From: Bradyrhizobium sp. CCGUVB4N
GTDB taxonomy: Bacteria; Pseudomonadota; Alphaproteobacteria; Rhizobiales; Xanthobacteraceae
Reading direction: 5' to 3'
Assembly (NCBI RefSeq): GCF_024199945.1
Contig: NZ_JANADP010000001.1
Span: forward strand, 2,728,001 to 2,792,000
Length of the DNA stretch: 64,000 nt
The position numbers and the translations under genes are program-made. The notes under the pieces are model-generated. The model ran no database searches. It was not told the origin of the DNA and saw only the letters and a program-made list of their open reading frames with translations. Below, one piece after another: positions 22,401 to 29,146 of this stretch (within the stretch, counting starts at the first letter, position 1; every line of letters begins with the position of its first letter).

Positions 22401-22716
22401 CGGCCCAGGAGCCCGAGGCGAGGCCGAACTTCACGCGCTGGCGGGTCTTGCCCTCGCGGCCCACCACCTGGCCGACCAGCTCGAGCTGCTGCGCCATGCG
22501 CTGGTTGGCCGCGATGATTTCGTTAAAAGTATCGGCAATCTTGCCGTCGATGCCGAGATATTCGCCGCTCATCCGCACCGAAAAATCGCCGCTGCGCATG
22601 GCCTGTAGCGCGAGCAGCAATTCCGACCGGGAATCCGGCTCCGAGGTACCGTTGGGTTTGGGTTTTGGGACGCGACGACCGGAGCGTGATGCTGTTCCGG
22701 AATCGAGGTCGCTCAT
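16420..22716 (-). CDS. Giant poly-HAMP hybrid histidine kinase
   Basis: 2098 residues, no transmembrane segment or signal peptide, so cytosolic. Order: degenerate HAMP (about 40-170), eleven 92-residue HAMP repeats (171-1182), GAF (about 1195-1350), coiled coil (1350-1425), HisKA with His1432 in [12 protein letters not shown], HATPase (about 1535-1660), then three receivers with Asp1760, Asp1882 and Asp2029. The 92-residue repeats resemble those of fungal group III kinases (Nik1/Os-1), which have fewer. The start MSDLDSG follows GGGGGAA. An HWE kinase gene follows 13 bp on. The stimulus is unknown; the lack of a periplasmic domain points to an internal signal such as osmotic state. Confidence 0.95.
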   Translation of the reverse strand: MSDLDSGTASRSGRRVPKPKPNGTSEPDSRSELLLALQAMRSGDFSVRMSGEYLGIDGKIADTFNEIIAANQRMAQQLELVGQVVGREGKTRQRVKFGLASGSWADMEGSVNTLIDDLLWPTREVTRAVAAVAQGDLLQTVKLDVEGRPLRGEFLQSATIVNTMIKQLGVFTSEVTRVAREVGTEGKLGGQAQVPEVTGVWKDLTESVNSMANNLTNQVRNIAEVTIAVANGDLSKKITVDVRGEILQLKEAINTMVDQLRSFASEVTRVAREVGTDGKLGGQAIVPGVAGTWKDLTDSVNAMCGNLTAQVRNIANVTTAVARGDLSRKITVDVRGEILELKDTINTMVDQLNSFASEVTRVAREVGTEGKLGGQAQVPGVAGTWKDLTDNVNFMASNLTAQVRNIADVATAIAGGDLSKKITVNVSGEILQLKETLNTMVDQLNAFAGEVTRVAREVGTEGRLGGQANVLGVAGTWKDLTESVNSMASNLTAQVRNIAEVTTAVAGGDLSKKITVDVRGEILELKDTINTMVDQLNAFAGEVTRVAREVGTEGKLGGQAQVRGVAGTWKDLTDSVNSMASNLTGQVRNIAEVATAVAKGDLSKKITVNVSGEILQLKETLNTMVDQLNAFAGEVTRVAREVGTEGKLGGQAQVTGVAGTWKDLTDNVNSMAGNLTAQVRNIAEVATAIAGGDLSRKITVDVRGEILQLKDTLNTMVDQLNRFAGEVTRVAREVGTEGRLGGQANVPGVAGTWKDLTDSVNSMAGNLTAQVRNIAEVTTAVARGDLSRKITVDVKGEILELKNTINTMVDQLNAFAGEVTRVAREVGTEGKLGGQAEVSGVAGTWKDLTDNVNFMASNLTAQVRNIAEVATAIAGGDLSKKITVDVRGEILLLKDTLNTMVEQLRSFAAEVTRVAREVGTEGRLGGQAVVPGVGGTWKDLTDNVNLLAANLTTQVRNIAEVTTAVARGDLSRKITVDVKGEILELKNTINTMVDQLNAFAGEVTRVAREVGTEGELGGQAQVPGVAGTWKDLTDTVNFMAANLTEQVRGIVKVVTAVANGDLKQNLTVKSKGEVAALADTINNMTETLATFADQVTSVAREVGVEGRLGGQADVPGAAGTWKDLTGNVNLLAANLTSQVRAIAEVATAVTKGDLTPSIQVDARGELAELKDNINTMITNLRLTTDVNTEQDWLKTNLAKFTNMLQGQRDLTTVGRLLLTELSPLVNAHTGVIYQVENEDNPQLLLLASYAGDGVYPYQRVLQFGDGLIGQCALDRRPRVVADIPADVVPINSALLRVAPKNLVVLPVLFEGQVKAVIELASLTSFTTSQMTFLEQLTDSIGIVLNSIEATMQTEGLLKQSQQLAGELQTQQRELQQTNDQLEQKAQQLAERNVEVERKNQEIEQARRALEEKATELALTSKYKSEFLANMSHELRTPLNSILILGQQLTDNPDGNLSAKQVEFARTIHGAGTDLLNLISDILDLSKIESGTVTVEAEEILTANLLETVGRPFRHEAENRNLSFQIDVDPNLARSIVTDSKRLQQVLKNLLSNAFKFTGEGEVRLKVAGALGGWGTDHPVLNSAPAVIAFEVSDTGIGIPLEKQKLIFEAFQQADAGTSRKYGGTGLGLAISRELASLLGGEIHLRSAPGKGSTFTLYLPLKYSGPTLAPRAAPAPQQYNQPPALQPAVPEQQRVIEQLPDDRLNLEPGDSILLVVEDDPHYARILVDLARDKGFKVLVAARGAEALELAKQYQPRAVSLDVFLPDMLGWTVLSQLKHNPLTRHIPVQIITLDEDRQHALARGAFSFVNKPTTTEGVSAALTQIKEYAQPRRKRLLIVEDNEAEQLSIRELLHHDDIEIVTTDTGAGALSTLREAPCDCVVLDLRLPDMSGFEVLEQIRRDDTLSNVPVVVFTGRELSAEEDAELHTMARSIVVKGVESPERLLDETALFLHRVITELPVEKQRMLEKLNSSDEDLIGKTALLVDDDARNIFALSSVLERRGMKVLTATTGREAVTLVESNPEIAIVLMDIMMPQMDGYQTIGVIRENPAFLRLPIIALTAKAMKGDREKCLEAGASDYLAKPVNTDQLLLAIRMWLHR
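19171..22206 (-). repeat. Eleven tandem 276-bp HAMP-coding units
   Basis: Eleven consecutive units of 92 codons, each running from F(A/T)[11 protein letters not shown] to NTMVDQL. Units two apart are the most alike: 3 and 5 share ILQLKETL, 2 and 4 share ILELKDTI, 7 and 9 share ILELKNTI. About 125 bp near 19731 and near 20283 (552 bp apart) differ at only a few bases, indicating a 552-bp two-unit period with recent duplication or conversion. Confidence 0.9.
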
Positions 22717-23067
22717 ACTAATTCCCCCGCAGGCGCCGGCCGAATCTTTGGCGTGACGCATCTGGTCAAAATAAAATAGAGCGTCAGCCAAATTCGAAAT
22801 CAAGCGCCAAGGTTGCGACGCTAGGAATTGGAACCTGCCGTGCTCAGCCCGGCCAAACTAACGACGAAGATTGACGAGAGTTCCATCCGATTACCTAAAA
22901 TGTCTCAGCCCTTAGGAGGGGGCGTGGGGGGGGATGTTCCGATCTTGAAACTTCCGGCCGGGCGGCAAGGATGCCAAGGCCGCTGCCGGCCGGGACGAGA
23001 TGACCGGCAGCGATCGCGCCGTGCGGCCGATCGAGCGGCAGAATCACTCGGAGGACAAGGAGGGCCG
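22717..23067. other. Intergenic region before the giant kinase
   Basis: 351 bp between the kinase start and the end of the minus-strand DUF4142 gene. It must hold the kinase promoter. A G-rich stretch (22914-22936) is the only striking feature. I see no ORF, hairpin or known operator. Confidence 0.5.
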
Positions 23068-23586
23068 CTACTTGTCGGCCATGGTGCGCTCGGCGTCCTT
23101 CAACTGCGCGCGCAGCACCGGCAGGTGGTCGCGCGCGAAAGCGGCGAGCGCGGGATTGTCGGGCGTCTTCAGATAATTTTCGAGCAGGGTGATCGTGGAT
23201 TCGTATTCGGGAATCTGGGCTGCATAGAAAGTTCTGACATAAGCGGGCCCCTCGGCGTCATCGGGCTTGGCGAGGCTGAGGCCGGCTGACGTCGTCTTGC
23301 TCACGCGCGGCTCGGTGCCGATGGCGTCCTGAATTTGCTTCAGCGTCTTGTCGCGCTTGGCCGCTTCTTCGGCGCGAAGGGCGGCAAGATTCTTGACCTC
23401 GGCATTGCCCTTCAGGTCGGTGCTCTCCAGCAGGCCCTGCTGGAAGCGGCTGAAGGCGTAGAGGCCGCTGATGACGTCCGTGGCGTCGGGCGCGCGATCG
23501 CCGCGCACTTGCTCGCCGGTGCTGTCGGCAAGCGCCGCGGTGCTGATGAAGGCCAGGACGATCGCGACCAATATACGCATGGACAT
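23068..23586 (-). CDS. Secreted DUF4142-like protein
   Basis: 172 residues from MSMRILVAIVLAFISTAALA, a clean signal peptide cleaved after ALA. The mature protein is a predicted helical bundle with the spaced pattern of DUF4142 (QGLLESTDLKGNAEVKNLA ... FARDHLPVLRAQLKDAE). Such proteins are periplasmic and often linked to stress. AGGTC precedes the start; ATG at 23580 is a close alternative. Confidence 0.75.
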   Translation of the reverse strand: MSMRILVAIVLAFISTAALADSTGEQVRGDRAPDATDVISGLYAFSRFQQGLLESTDLKGNAEVKNLAALRAEEAAKRDKTLKQIQDAIGTEPRVSKTTSAGLSLAKPDDAEGPAYVRTFYAAQIPEYESTITLLENYLKTPDNPALAAFARDHLPVLRAQLKDAERTMADK

Positions 23587-23675
23587 CCAATGACCTGCCG
23601 CGTGCAAAGTTCCGCGGAGGTTACGATCCTGTAAGGGCGGTTGCGGGGCAGGGGTTCCGTGCCCACGTCTTATCG

Positions 23676-23870
23676 ATGAAACAGTCTGACATCTTCAGGG
23701 ACAACGCCGAGAACTGCCTGCAACTGGCCGAGCGCTCGGAAGGGCGACCCGCCTATAATCGCTATTCGCGGATGGCGGATGCCTGGACGGCCCTGGCGAA
23801 AGAGCAGGACTGGCTCGACGGCGAAGTCCCGCCCGTGAAGGTCGGCATCCGGCGCAGCCGGGGCGTTTGA
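23676..23870 (+). CDS. Small hypothetical protein
   Basis: 64 residues, MKQSDIFRDNAENCLQLAER, with the conserved-looking AENC and RMADAWTALAKEQDWLDGE segments. I recognise this as a family of short soluble proteins frequent in Bradyrhizobium, function unknown. It is divergent from the DUF4142 gene with an 89-bp gap. Confidence 0.75.
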   Translation: MKQSDIFRDNAENCLQLAERSEGRPAYNRYSRMADAWTALAKEQDWLDGEVPPVKVGIRRSRGV

Positions 23871-23989
23871 CCGCTCCCTTTTTTGTGAATCCGCGTGTGA
23901 GACCGCTCACGGAATGAGCGCCACCAATCAACGATCATCCGGGAATAGTCGATCGCGTTGATTTACCCATTCCAGAAGGAGGTTTTGCG

Positions 23990-24121
23990 ATGGCTCCACG
24001 TCTGGCACTTTTCTCACTCATCCTCGCCTTCGGCGTCTCGGTCGCGTTCGCGACGGTGACGACGGTCCGGCAGGTGCATCAGGAAAACGCATCCGTGGCG
24101 GTGCATGCGGCGCATAGTTAG
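23990..24121 (+). CDS. 43-residue membrane or secreted microprotein
   Basis: ATG at 23990 preceded by an excellent AAGGAGG (23976-23982). Product: MAPRLALFSLILAFGVSVAF then a short hydrophilic tail ending HAAHS. It is either a single-helix membrane protein or a signal peptide with a very short mature part. The strong ribosome site is the main argument that this tiny frame is real. No family known. Confidence 0.6.
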   Translation: MAPRLALFSLILAFGVSVAFATVTTVRQVHQENASVAVHAAHS

Positions 24122-24144
24122 CGCAGCACAGTTCTCGCGCGTTC

Positions 24145-24169
24145 GGAACATTCGACGCACCGGAGCGTA
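24145..24169 (+). promoter_or_regulatory. EcfG-like promoter
   Basis: GGAAC, 16 bases, CGTA; one mismatch to GGAAC-N16-CGTT. About 36 bp before the ATG at 24205. A CGGAGCG/CGCTCCG inverted repeat (24161-24178) overlaps the -10 region. Confidence 0.5.
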
Positions 24170-24204
24170 AGCGCTCCGAGGCATCGGAGACGCGAGAGGA
24201 CATC

Positions 24205-24411
24205 ATGGCACATTCCGACCACGGCATCGTCAAGGACAAGCGCGCGGAAGATCAGCCGCGCGACAAGCAGCGCGCGCAGACCGTGCACCAGACGGACCAG
24301 AAGGGCTCGCCGTCGCGAGAGGCGACGCGCGATCCCAAACTCAACGACGACAGCAAGACGCCGGGCTCCGGCATGACACCGGATGATTCCGGCACGGCGC
24401 CGAGTGGCTAG
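24205..24411 (+). CDS. Hydrophilic disordered small protein
   Basis: 68 residues, MAHSDHGIVKDKRAEDQPRD onward, almost wholly charged and polar with a Gly/Ser/Pro-rich end. No hydrophobic core, so intrinsically disordered. Such hydrophilic proteins often accumulate under stress, which fits the EcfG-like promoter upstream. GAGAGGAC provides the ribosome site. Two hairpins follow, the second a clear terminator. Confidence 0.7.
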   Translation: MAHSDHGIVKDKRAEDQPRDKQRAQTVHQTDQKGSPSREATRDPKLNDDSKTPGSGMTPDDSGTAPSG

Positions 24412-24466
24412 TCACGTGAGGCTAACCACGCGAGGAACGAATCCGCGCAGGAGGAGTCGACAGATT

Positions 24467-24500
24467 GCTTCCGGCGACATGCCCCCGGTGCTCCGGAAGC
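24467..24500 (+). repeat. Inverted repeat in 3' region
   Basis: GCTTCCGG and CCGGAAGC, eight perfect base pairs around an 18-base loop, just upstream of the terminator at 24512. Possibly an mRNA-stabilising stem. Confidence 0.4.
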
Positions 24501-24511
24501 AGTCTCCATGA

Positions 24512-24546
24512 GCGGCCCTGGCACCCACGGTGCCGGGGCTGTTTTG
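24512..24546 (+). terminator. Intrinsic terminator
   Basis: GCGGCCCTGGCACC pairs with GGTGCCGGGGCTGT (two G-U pairs) around CAC, followed by a T-run. It ends the transcript of the 24205 gene. Confidence 0.8.
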
Positions 24547-24564
24547 CTTTGTAGGGGGGCTGGA

Positions 24565-24801
24565 TCAGTCTTCGGTGCCGCCTTCGGTGTGTCCCTCAGG
24601 GCCGCGGCCGAACACACCGAAATTGCTCGACTTCACGCCGGCCGCGGCATCGACGCCCACGGCGGCCAAGCCGAACTTCAGCAGTTCACGGACTGCTGCC
24701 GCTCTGGTCGGCATGCGATGTTTGAACCGGAAATCATCAACGGCGGCCAGTTCTTCCGGCGAGAGCATGACCTGAAGGCGCTCGGCGCGAAGGTCGTTCA
24801 T
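24565..24801 (-). CDS. Ribbon-helix-helix-like protein
   Basis: 78 residues from MNDLRAERLQVMLSPEELAA. The pattern (short strand, LSPEELAAVDDFRF, then MPTRAAAVRELLKFGL) is that of a ribbon-helix-helix DNA-binding domain; the last 25 residues are a Gly/Glu-rich tail. A TTG six bases upstream is a less likely start. A perfect 19-bp palindrome 24 bp before the start is a natural autoregulatory operator. There is no toxin gene next to it, so an antitoxin role is not supported. Confidence 0.7.
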   Translation of the reverse strand: MNDLRAERLQVMLSPEELAAVDDFRFKHRMPTRAAAVRELLKFGLAAVGVDAAAGVKSSNFGVFGRGPEGHTEGGTED

Positions 24802-24824
24802 GGTCAATCACGCAAAATGTGCAG

Positions 24825-24843
24825 GTTGAGTAATTTACTCAAC
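24825..24843. promoter_or_regulatory. Perfect 19-bp palindrome (operator candidate)
   Basis: GTTGAGTAA-T-TTACTCAAC is fully symmetric and lies 24 bp before the RHH gene, beside an AT-rich stretch (24880-24935) that contrasts with the GC-rich surroundings and contains a second dyad, TCAATA-N6-TATTGA (24912-24929). Confidence 0.6.
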
Positions 24844-24974
24844 GAACGAACTTGGCTGGGGTTCCACAAGAGTCGGAAAGATCGCCAAATTAGTAAAATA
24901 ATTCAACAAAATCAATAAGTTAATATTGAAACGACTCGCCTGGTGGCGCATTCTCTTGGAAAGGGAGATAGGCC

Positions 24975-25133
24975 ATGACGGAAGAAGTCAGGTTACCCCG
25001 CAAGCTTTCCGAAGAGCTTGAGGCGCAAAAACCGATGCGTCCGAGCCATCAGAAGGTGATCGAGCAAGTCGAGCGCTGGGCCAACAGCCCGGGCCTGCAA
25101 CCCCCGAGGACGGACAATGCGAAGACGATCTGA
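24975..25133 (+). CDS. 52-residue hypothetical protein
   Basis: ATG preceded by AAGGGAG; product MTEEVRLPRKLSEELEAQKP continuing to NAKTI. Helical and hydrophilic. Its last 17 bp overlap the start of the next gene, suggesting translational coupling of a two-gene unit. No family recognised. Confidence 0.55.
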   Translation: MTEEVRLPRKLSEELEAQKPMRPSHQKVIEQVERWANSPGLQPPRTDNAKTI

Positions 25134-25332
25134 GCCGCACACATTCGAACAACGTCTCGTCGCGCAGAAGCTGCGGCTCGAGCACGAGATGGCGAACCTG
25201 CCGCGCGGCATCGAACGCGACGCCGTCGCGATGCGCATCGAGCGGCTTCAGGCTGCTGCCGAGATGTATGATTTCCTGATGCCGAGAGAGACCAGCGCAC
25301 CTGGGCGCCAAGCTGACGCTAGCCAAGTCTGA
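25117..25332 (+). CDS. Small helical hypothetical protein
   Basis: 71 residues, MRRRSEPHTFEQRLVAQKLR, then RLEHEMANLPRGIERDAVAM and a second helix ending LMPRE. A conserved-looking small protein of unknown function. GAGGAC inside the preceding gene is the ribosome site. The 3' end runs through a short direct repeat (TGACGCTAGCCA twice, 25315-25342), which sets the final few residues. Confidence 0.6.
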   Translation: MRRRSEPHTFEQRLVAQKLRLEHEMANLPRGIERDAVAMRIERLQAAAEMYDFLMPRETSAPGRQADASQV

Positions 25333-25390
25333 CGCTAGCCACGCCTGACGCGCTCCGGCCTGAGACGAATTCGCGCAGGCTGTGTCGCCA

Positions 25391-25415
25391 GGAACGATCA
25401 TCTCCGCGTCCGGTT
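25391..25415 (+). promoter_or_regulatory. EcfG-like promoter before PRC-barrel gene
   Basis: GGAAC, 16 bases, GGTT. About 35 bp before the ATG at 25450. Confidence 0.55.
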
Positions 25416-25449
25416 GATCCTCGACACACTGGCTGAGTGGAGAATCGAA

Positions 25450-25824
25450 ATGTTGAATCAAGGCGAGCTGGACCGCAGCGAGATGGGTCGATTGATCGGC
25501 AGCGACAAGGTTGAGGGAACATCGGTCTATGGCGTCGATCGCAACAAGATCGGTTCGATCGAACGCGTGATGATCGACAAGGTCAGCGGCAAGGTGTCCT
25601 ACGCCGTGCTCGGCTTCGGCGGTTTCCTGGGCCTCGGCAACGATCACTATCCCTTGCCCTGGCAGTCGCTGAAATATGACACCGAGCTCGGCGGCTATGT
25701 CACCGGCATCACCGCCAAGTCGCTCGAAGGTGCGCCGAAATACGCTGAGCGCAGCGATTGGAACTGGGGCGATGACGCCGCCATGCGCGGCATCAACTCC
25801 TATTACGGCGTCCCCTTCGCTTAG
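25450..25824 (+). CDS. PRC-barrel domain protein
   Basis: 124 residues. The PRC-barrel beta fold is recognised from IGSDKVEGTSVYGVDRNKIG and the following VSYAVLGFGGFLGLGNDHYP. PRC-barrels bind RNA or protein partners; in rhizobia, stand-alone copies are common stress-induced proteins of unknown target. The ATG at 25450 is favoured over 25414 by GGAG upstream and by the EcfG-like promoter placed between them. A strong terminator follows. Confidence 0.85.
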   Translation: MLNQGELDRSEMGRLIGSDKVEGTSVYGVDRNKIGSIERVMIDKVSGKVSYAVLGFGGFLGLGNDHYPLPWQSLKYDTELGGYVTGITAKSLEGAPKYAERSDWNWGDDAAMRGINSYYGVPFA

Positions 25825-25850
25825 AGGTGTCAGGCACGGGTCATGAGTGA

Positions 25851-25881
25851 GGCGCGGCACTTGGAGCCGCGCTTCTTTTTT
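25851..25881 (+). terminator. Intrinsic terminator of PRC-barrel gene
   Basis: GCGCGGC/GCCGCGC stem with a seven-base loop and a TTCTTTTTT tail. Confidence 0.9.
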
Positions 25882-25898
25882 GCGCAATGCATTGACGA

Positions 25899-26366
25899 TT
25901 AGGCAGCGTCAGCGCCTCGCCGTCCCGGTCCCGCATGCACGTGCACCTGCTTGGCGTGCAGCGGCTCGCCGCATTCCGAGCACACCATCACGGGATCGAA
26001 CAGCTTGCCGCACTGCTTGTGCTCGTGCAGCAGCGGGCGGCCGCGCTCGTCGCCCATGTGGGTGTCGCCCCAGTGCACCATCGCCATGATGATCGGGTAG
26101 AGGTCGAGCCCCTTCTGCGTGAGGATGTATTCGTAGCGCTTCGGCGCCTCGGAATAGGGGACGCGGCGCAGGATGCCGAAGCGGACCAGCTTCTTCAGAC
26201 GCTCCGAGAGAAGATGCCGAGTGATCTGGAGCGAAGACTGAAACGCCTCGAAGCGACGCACGCGCAGAAAACATTCGCGCAGGATCAGGAGCGTCCAGCG
26301 GTCGCCGACCACGGCGACGGTGCGGGAGAGCGAGCAGGGCTCCTCGTCGAGCGTATCCCACTTCAT
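25899..26366 (-). CDS. HxlR-family transcriptional regulator
   Basis: 155 residues: winged helix-turn-helix of the HxlR type (CSLSRTVAVVGDRWTLLILR, then RFEAFQSSLQITRHLLSERL), followed by a C-terminal extension with a CxxC-type pair (QCGKLFDPVMVCSECGEPL) that may bind a metal. Divergent from the SDR-fold gene with a perfect palindrome between them, so it probably controls both. Confidence 0.9.
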   Translation of the reverse strand: MKWDTLDEEPCSLSRTVAVVGDRWTLLILRECFLRVRRFEAFQSSLQITRHLLSERLKKLVRFGILRRVPYSEAPKRYEYILTQKGLDLYPIIMAMVHWGDTHMGDERGRPLLHEHKQCGKLFDPVMVCSECGEPLHAKQVHVHAGPGRRGADAA

Positions 26367-26460
26367 GATCCGATCTCCGGCCTTGCCATAAGTCTGAAAA
26401 AGGAACTGACTTGAATGATCAGAGGTATTTCTATCTCAGCGTAGCATTCGATCTCCGAAT

Positions 26461-26487
26461 TTGACAGTTCTATTTTAGAACTATAGC
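26461..26487 (+). promoter_or_regulatory. Promoter and operator of the SDR gene
   Basis: TTGACA (-35) at 26461 runs directly into the perfect dyad AGTTCTA-TTT-TAGAACT (26466-26482), with TATAGC just after it as a possible -10. A repressor on this dyad would cover the promoter; HxlR is the obvious candidate. Confidence 0.6.
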
Positions 26488-26523
26488 CTCCAATTCAATC
26501 AGCTCTCATCGGAGGAGGCGACC

Positions 26524-27261
26524 TTGCCCAAGCGAAACGCGACTGCGGCCGTGATCGGGGCCGGCGATTTCATCGGCTCGGAGATTGCCAGGAAATTCGC
26601 TGCCGAAGGCTTTTCGATCTATGCGGGCCGCCGCAACGGCGACAAGCTCGCACCGCTGGTGACGGACATCGAAGCGGCCGGCGGCGAGATCCATGCGCGT
26701 TCGCTGGACGCGCGGAAGGAGGAGGAGGTCATCTCCTTCCTCAACGACGCCGACAAGCACGCGCCGCTGGAAGTCTGCATCTTCAACGTCGGGGCCAACG
26801 TCAATTTCCCGATCCTCGACACCACCGAGCGCGTATTCCGCAAGGTCTGGGAGATGGCCTGCTATTCCGGCTTCCTGGCCGGGCGCGAGGCGGCGCGGCT
26901 GATGCTGCCGCGCGGCGGCGGCAAGATCTTCTTCACCGGCGCGACGGCGTCGTTGCGCGGCGGCAGCGGTTTTGCCGCCTTTGCCAGCGCCAAGTTCGGA
27001 CTGCGTGCGGTGGCGCAGGCGATGGCGCGCGAGCTCGGGCCGAAGAACATCCACGTCGCCCATCTCATCATCGATTCCGGCGTCGACACCGAATGGGTGC
27101 GGCAGCGCCGGCTCGAAGCGCTCGGGCCCAACGCGCTCGACAATCCCGATCTGCTGATGCCGCCGTCGGCCGTGGCGGATTCCTATTGGCAGCTCTATCA
27201 GCAGCCGAAGAGTGCCTGGACCTTCGAGATGGAGATTCGCCCCTTCGGCGAGAAATGGTGA
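26524..27261 (+). CDS. SDR-fold protein lacking catalytic Tyr and Ser
   Basis: 245 residues. Rossmann fold with a modified cofactor motif (IGAGDFIGSEIA near 11-22) and NVGANV in place of NNAG. At the active site the YxxxK Tyr is Phe (FASAK) and the usual Ser thirteen residues before it is Ala, while the Lys is kept. It may bind a nucleotide without classical redox catalysis, or use another chemistry. The TTG start is fixed by GGAGGAGG 6 bp upstream. Divergent from the HxlR regulator. Confidence 0.85.
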   Translation: MPKRNATAAVIGAGDFIGSEIARKFAAEGFSIYAGRRNGDKLAPLVTDIEAAGGEIHARSLDARKEEEVISFLNDADKHAPLEVCIFNVGANVNFPILDTTERVFRKVWEMACYSGFLAGREAARLMLPRGGGKIFFTGATASLRGGSGFAAFASAKFGLRAVAQAMARELGPKNIHVAHLIIDSGVDTEWVRQRRLEALGPNALDNPDLLMPPSAVADSYWQLYQQPKSAWTFEMEIRPFGEKW

Positions 27262-27324
27262 CCGCGGCACGAGACTACGGCTAGACTGATCCCAACATCA
27301 GCAAAATTCCGGGAGGAGAACTAA

Positions 27325-28326
27325 GTGAAGACCGCGATCACCGAACTGTTCGGCATCGAGCATCCCATCATCCAGGGCGGCATGCATTTCGTCGGCTTTG
27401 CCGAGCTTGCCGCCGCCGTCTCCAATGCCGGCGGGCTCGGCATCATCACCGGCCTGACGCAGAAGACGCCGGAGCTGCTCGCCAAGGAGATCGCGCGTTG
27501 CCGCGACATGACCGACAAGCCGTTCGGTGTGAACCTCACCTTCCTGCCGACCTTCTCGGCACCGCCTTATCCGGAATACATCGCAGCCATCGTCGAGGGC
27601 GGCGTCAAGGCCGTGGAGACCGCGGGACGCAGCCCGGAACAATACATGCCGGCGCTGAAGGCCGCCGGCATCAATGTGATCCACAAATGCACCTCGGTTC
27701 GTCATTCGCTGAAGGCCGAGCGGATCGGCTGCGATGCCGTCAGCGTCGACGGTTTCGAGTGCGGCGGCCATCCCGGCGAGGACGACATCCCCAACATGAT
27801 CCTGCTGCCGCGTGCGGCGGAGGAATTGAAGATCCCGTTCGTGGCCTCGGGCGGCATGGCCGACGGGCGCAGCCTCGTCGCAGCCCTGTCGCTGGGGGCG
27901 GCCGGCATGAACATGGGCACGCGTTTCATCGCCACGAAGGAGGCACCCGTCCATCAGAACGTGAAGAACGCACTGGTCGCGGCGACCGAGCTCGACACCC
28001 GCCTGATCATGCGGGCGCTGCGCAACACCGAGCGCGTGCTGAAGAACGCCAATGTCGATCGCCTGCTCGAGATCGAGCACGCCAAGGGCGACAAGCTGAC
28101 GATCGACGACATCCATGACCAGGTCGCGGGCGTCTATCCGAAGGTCATGCTCGACGGGCAGATGGATGCCGGCGCCTGGAGCTGCGGCATGGTCGCTGGC
28201 CTCATCCACGACATTCCCACCTGCAAGGAACTTGTCGATCGCATCATGAGCGAGGCGGAACAAATCATTCGCAGCCGGCTGATGGGGTTCCTGGATGGGA
28301 CAAGTGCGACGCGAAAGGTCGCCTGA
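27325..28326 (+). CDS. Nitronate monooxygenase-like flavoprotein
   Basis: 333 residues, FMN-binding TIM barrel of the 2-nitropropane dioxygenase family, which oxidises nitronates or reduces enoyl thioesters. Typical motifs: PIIQGGMHFVG at the N-terminus, GLGIITG, DGFECGGHPGEDD and ASGGMADGR, then GAAGMNMGTRF. GTG start with GGGAGGAG upstream. It follows the SDR-fold gene by 63 bp and may be in the same unit; substrate unknown. Confidence 0.88.
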   Translation: MKTAITELFGIEHPIIQGGMHFVGFAELAAAVSNAGGLGIITGLTQKTPELLAKEIARCRDMTDKPFGVNLTFLPTFSAPPYPEYIAAIVEGGVKAVETAGRSPEQYMPALKAAGINVIHKCTSVRHSLKAERIGCDAVSVDGFECGGHPGEDDIPNMILLPRAAEELKIPFVASGGMADGRSLVAALSLGAAGMNMGTRFIATKEAPVHQNVKNALVAATELDTRLIMRALRNTERVLKNANVDRLLEIEHAKGDKLTIDDIHDQVAGVYPKVMLDGQMDAGAWSCGMVAGLIHDIPTCKELVDRIMSEAEQIIRSRLMGFLDGTSATRKVA

Positions 28327-28434
28327 CACCGCAAAACTTCTTAACCACGGCGGGAACAGACCGCTGGAATTGCACGCGGCGCCTCCTAAATACAGGTAGA
28401 GTACTCCTTTAATCTTCAATTTCAGGAGGCGTCC

Positions 28435-28854
28435 GTGGTCCTGAAAAGCGTTCCTTTTGCGATTGCCATTGCCCTCGTATTTGCAGTGGGCGGCATCGCG
28501 CGCGCTGACGACTACAAGCCTGACGAATATCTCGGCCTCGATCTCTCCAAGGCTGTCCTGTCGCCGAAGCGGCTCGGGCCGGAGACGCAGTTCGCCCCCG
28601 TTGCGCTGGAGGCGAAGGGCGGCAACGAAGCGCAAGCCCGTGCCGAACCGGTCGACGTGCCGAAGAAGGTTGCGGCCGAACGCGTGCGCGTGTCGGAGCC
28701 GAAGGTCGCGCAGGGAAAGAGCGCACAGCCGCGTGGCGCAGCCCGCACCAAGCTCGCGCATCGCCACGGCAATCCGCTGGACGCGCAGGCGATGGACACG
28801 CGTATCCAGACATGGCCGTGTCGTTCCGGCGGCATCTGCAACTGGAAGCATTAA
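28435..28854 (+). CDS. Secreted hypothetical protein
   Basis: 139 residues from GTG with CAGGAGG upstream. Signal peptide MVLKSVPFAIAIALVFAVGG cleaved after ARA, then a Lys/Ala/Glu-rich, probably extended chain ending in CRSGGICNWKH with two cysteines. Such Bradyrhizobium proteins are uncharacterised. Confidence 0.7.
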   Translation: MVLKSVPFAIAIALVFAVGGIARADDYKPDEYLGLDLSKAVLSPKRLGPETQFAPVALEAKGGNEAQARAEPVDVPKKVAAERVRVSEPKVAQGKSAQPRGAARTKLAHRHGNPLDAQAMDTRIQTWPCRSGGICNWKH

Positions 28855-28869
28855 GCACGTCGTTGTTTC

Positions 28870-29016
28870 TTCACCTCGCCCCGCTTGCGGGGAGAGGTCG
28901 GATTGCATCGAAGATGCAATCCGGGTGAGGGGGTACAGGTCCTTCAACAGTCTCATGCGCGGAGAGAAGCCCCTCACCCCAACCCTCTCCCCGTAAGAAC
29001 GGGGCGAGGGAGCAGA
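28870..29016. repeat. Dispersed palindromic intergenic element
   Basis: Contains several nested inverted repeats (CCTCGCCCCGC/GCGGGGAGAGG, GGATTGCATC/GATGCAATCC, GTGAGGGG/CCCCTCAC, CTCTCCCCG/CGGGGCGAG). This 'CCTCTCCCCG...CGGGGCGAGG' type of element is found in many copies in Bradyrhizobium genomes, from general knowledge. Non-coding. Confidence 0.7.
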
Positions 29017-29146
29017 CCGTCGCCGCGGCTACATCTCGCCCGTCATCTCCACGTCGTAAAACCGTAGGCGTGGAGTCAAGAAACCGTAAGGACAGGAGTC
29101 AAGGAGCGCAGGCACCTTCCGTCGCGATTCGACGAAGGTCTCCTGA

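Noticed and set aside
24565..24801. Antitoxin of a toxin-antitoxin pair
   Set aside because: RHH-like fold fits, but no toxin-type gene lies beside it on the same strand.
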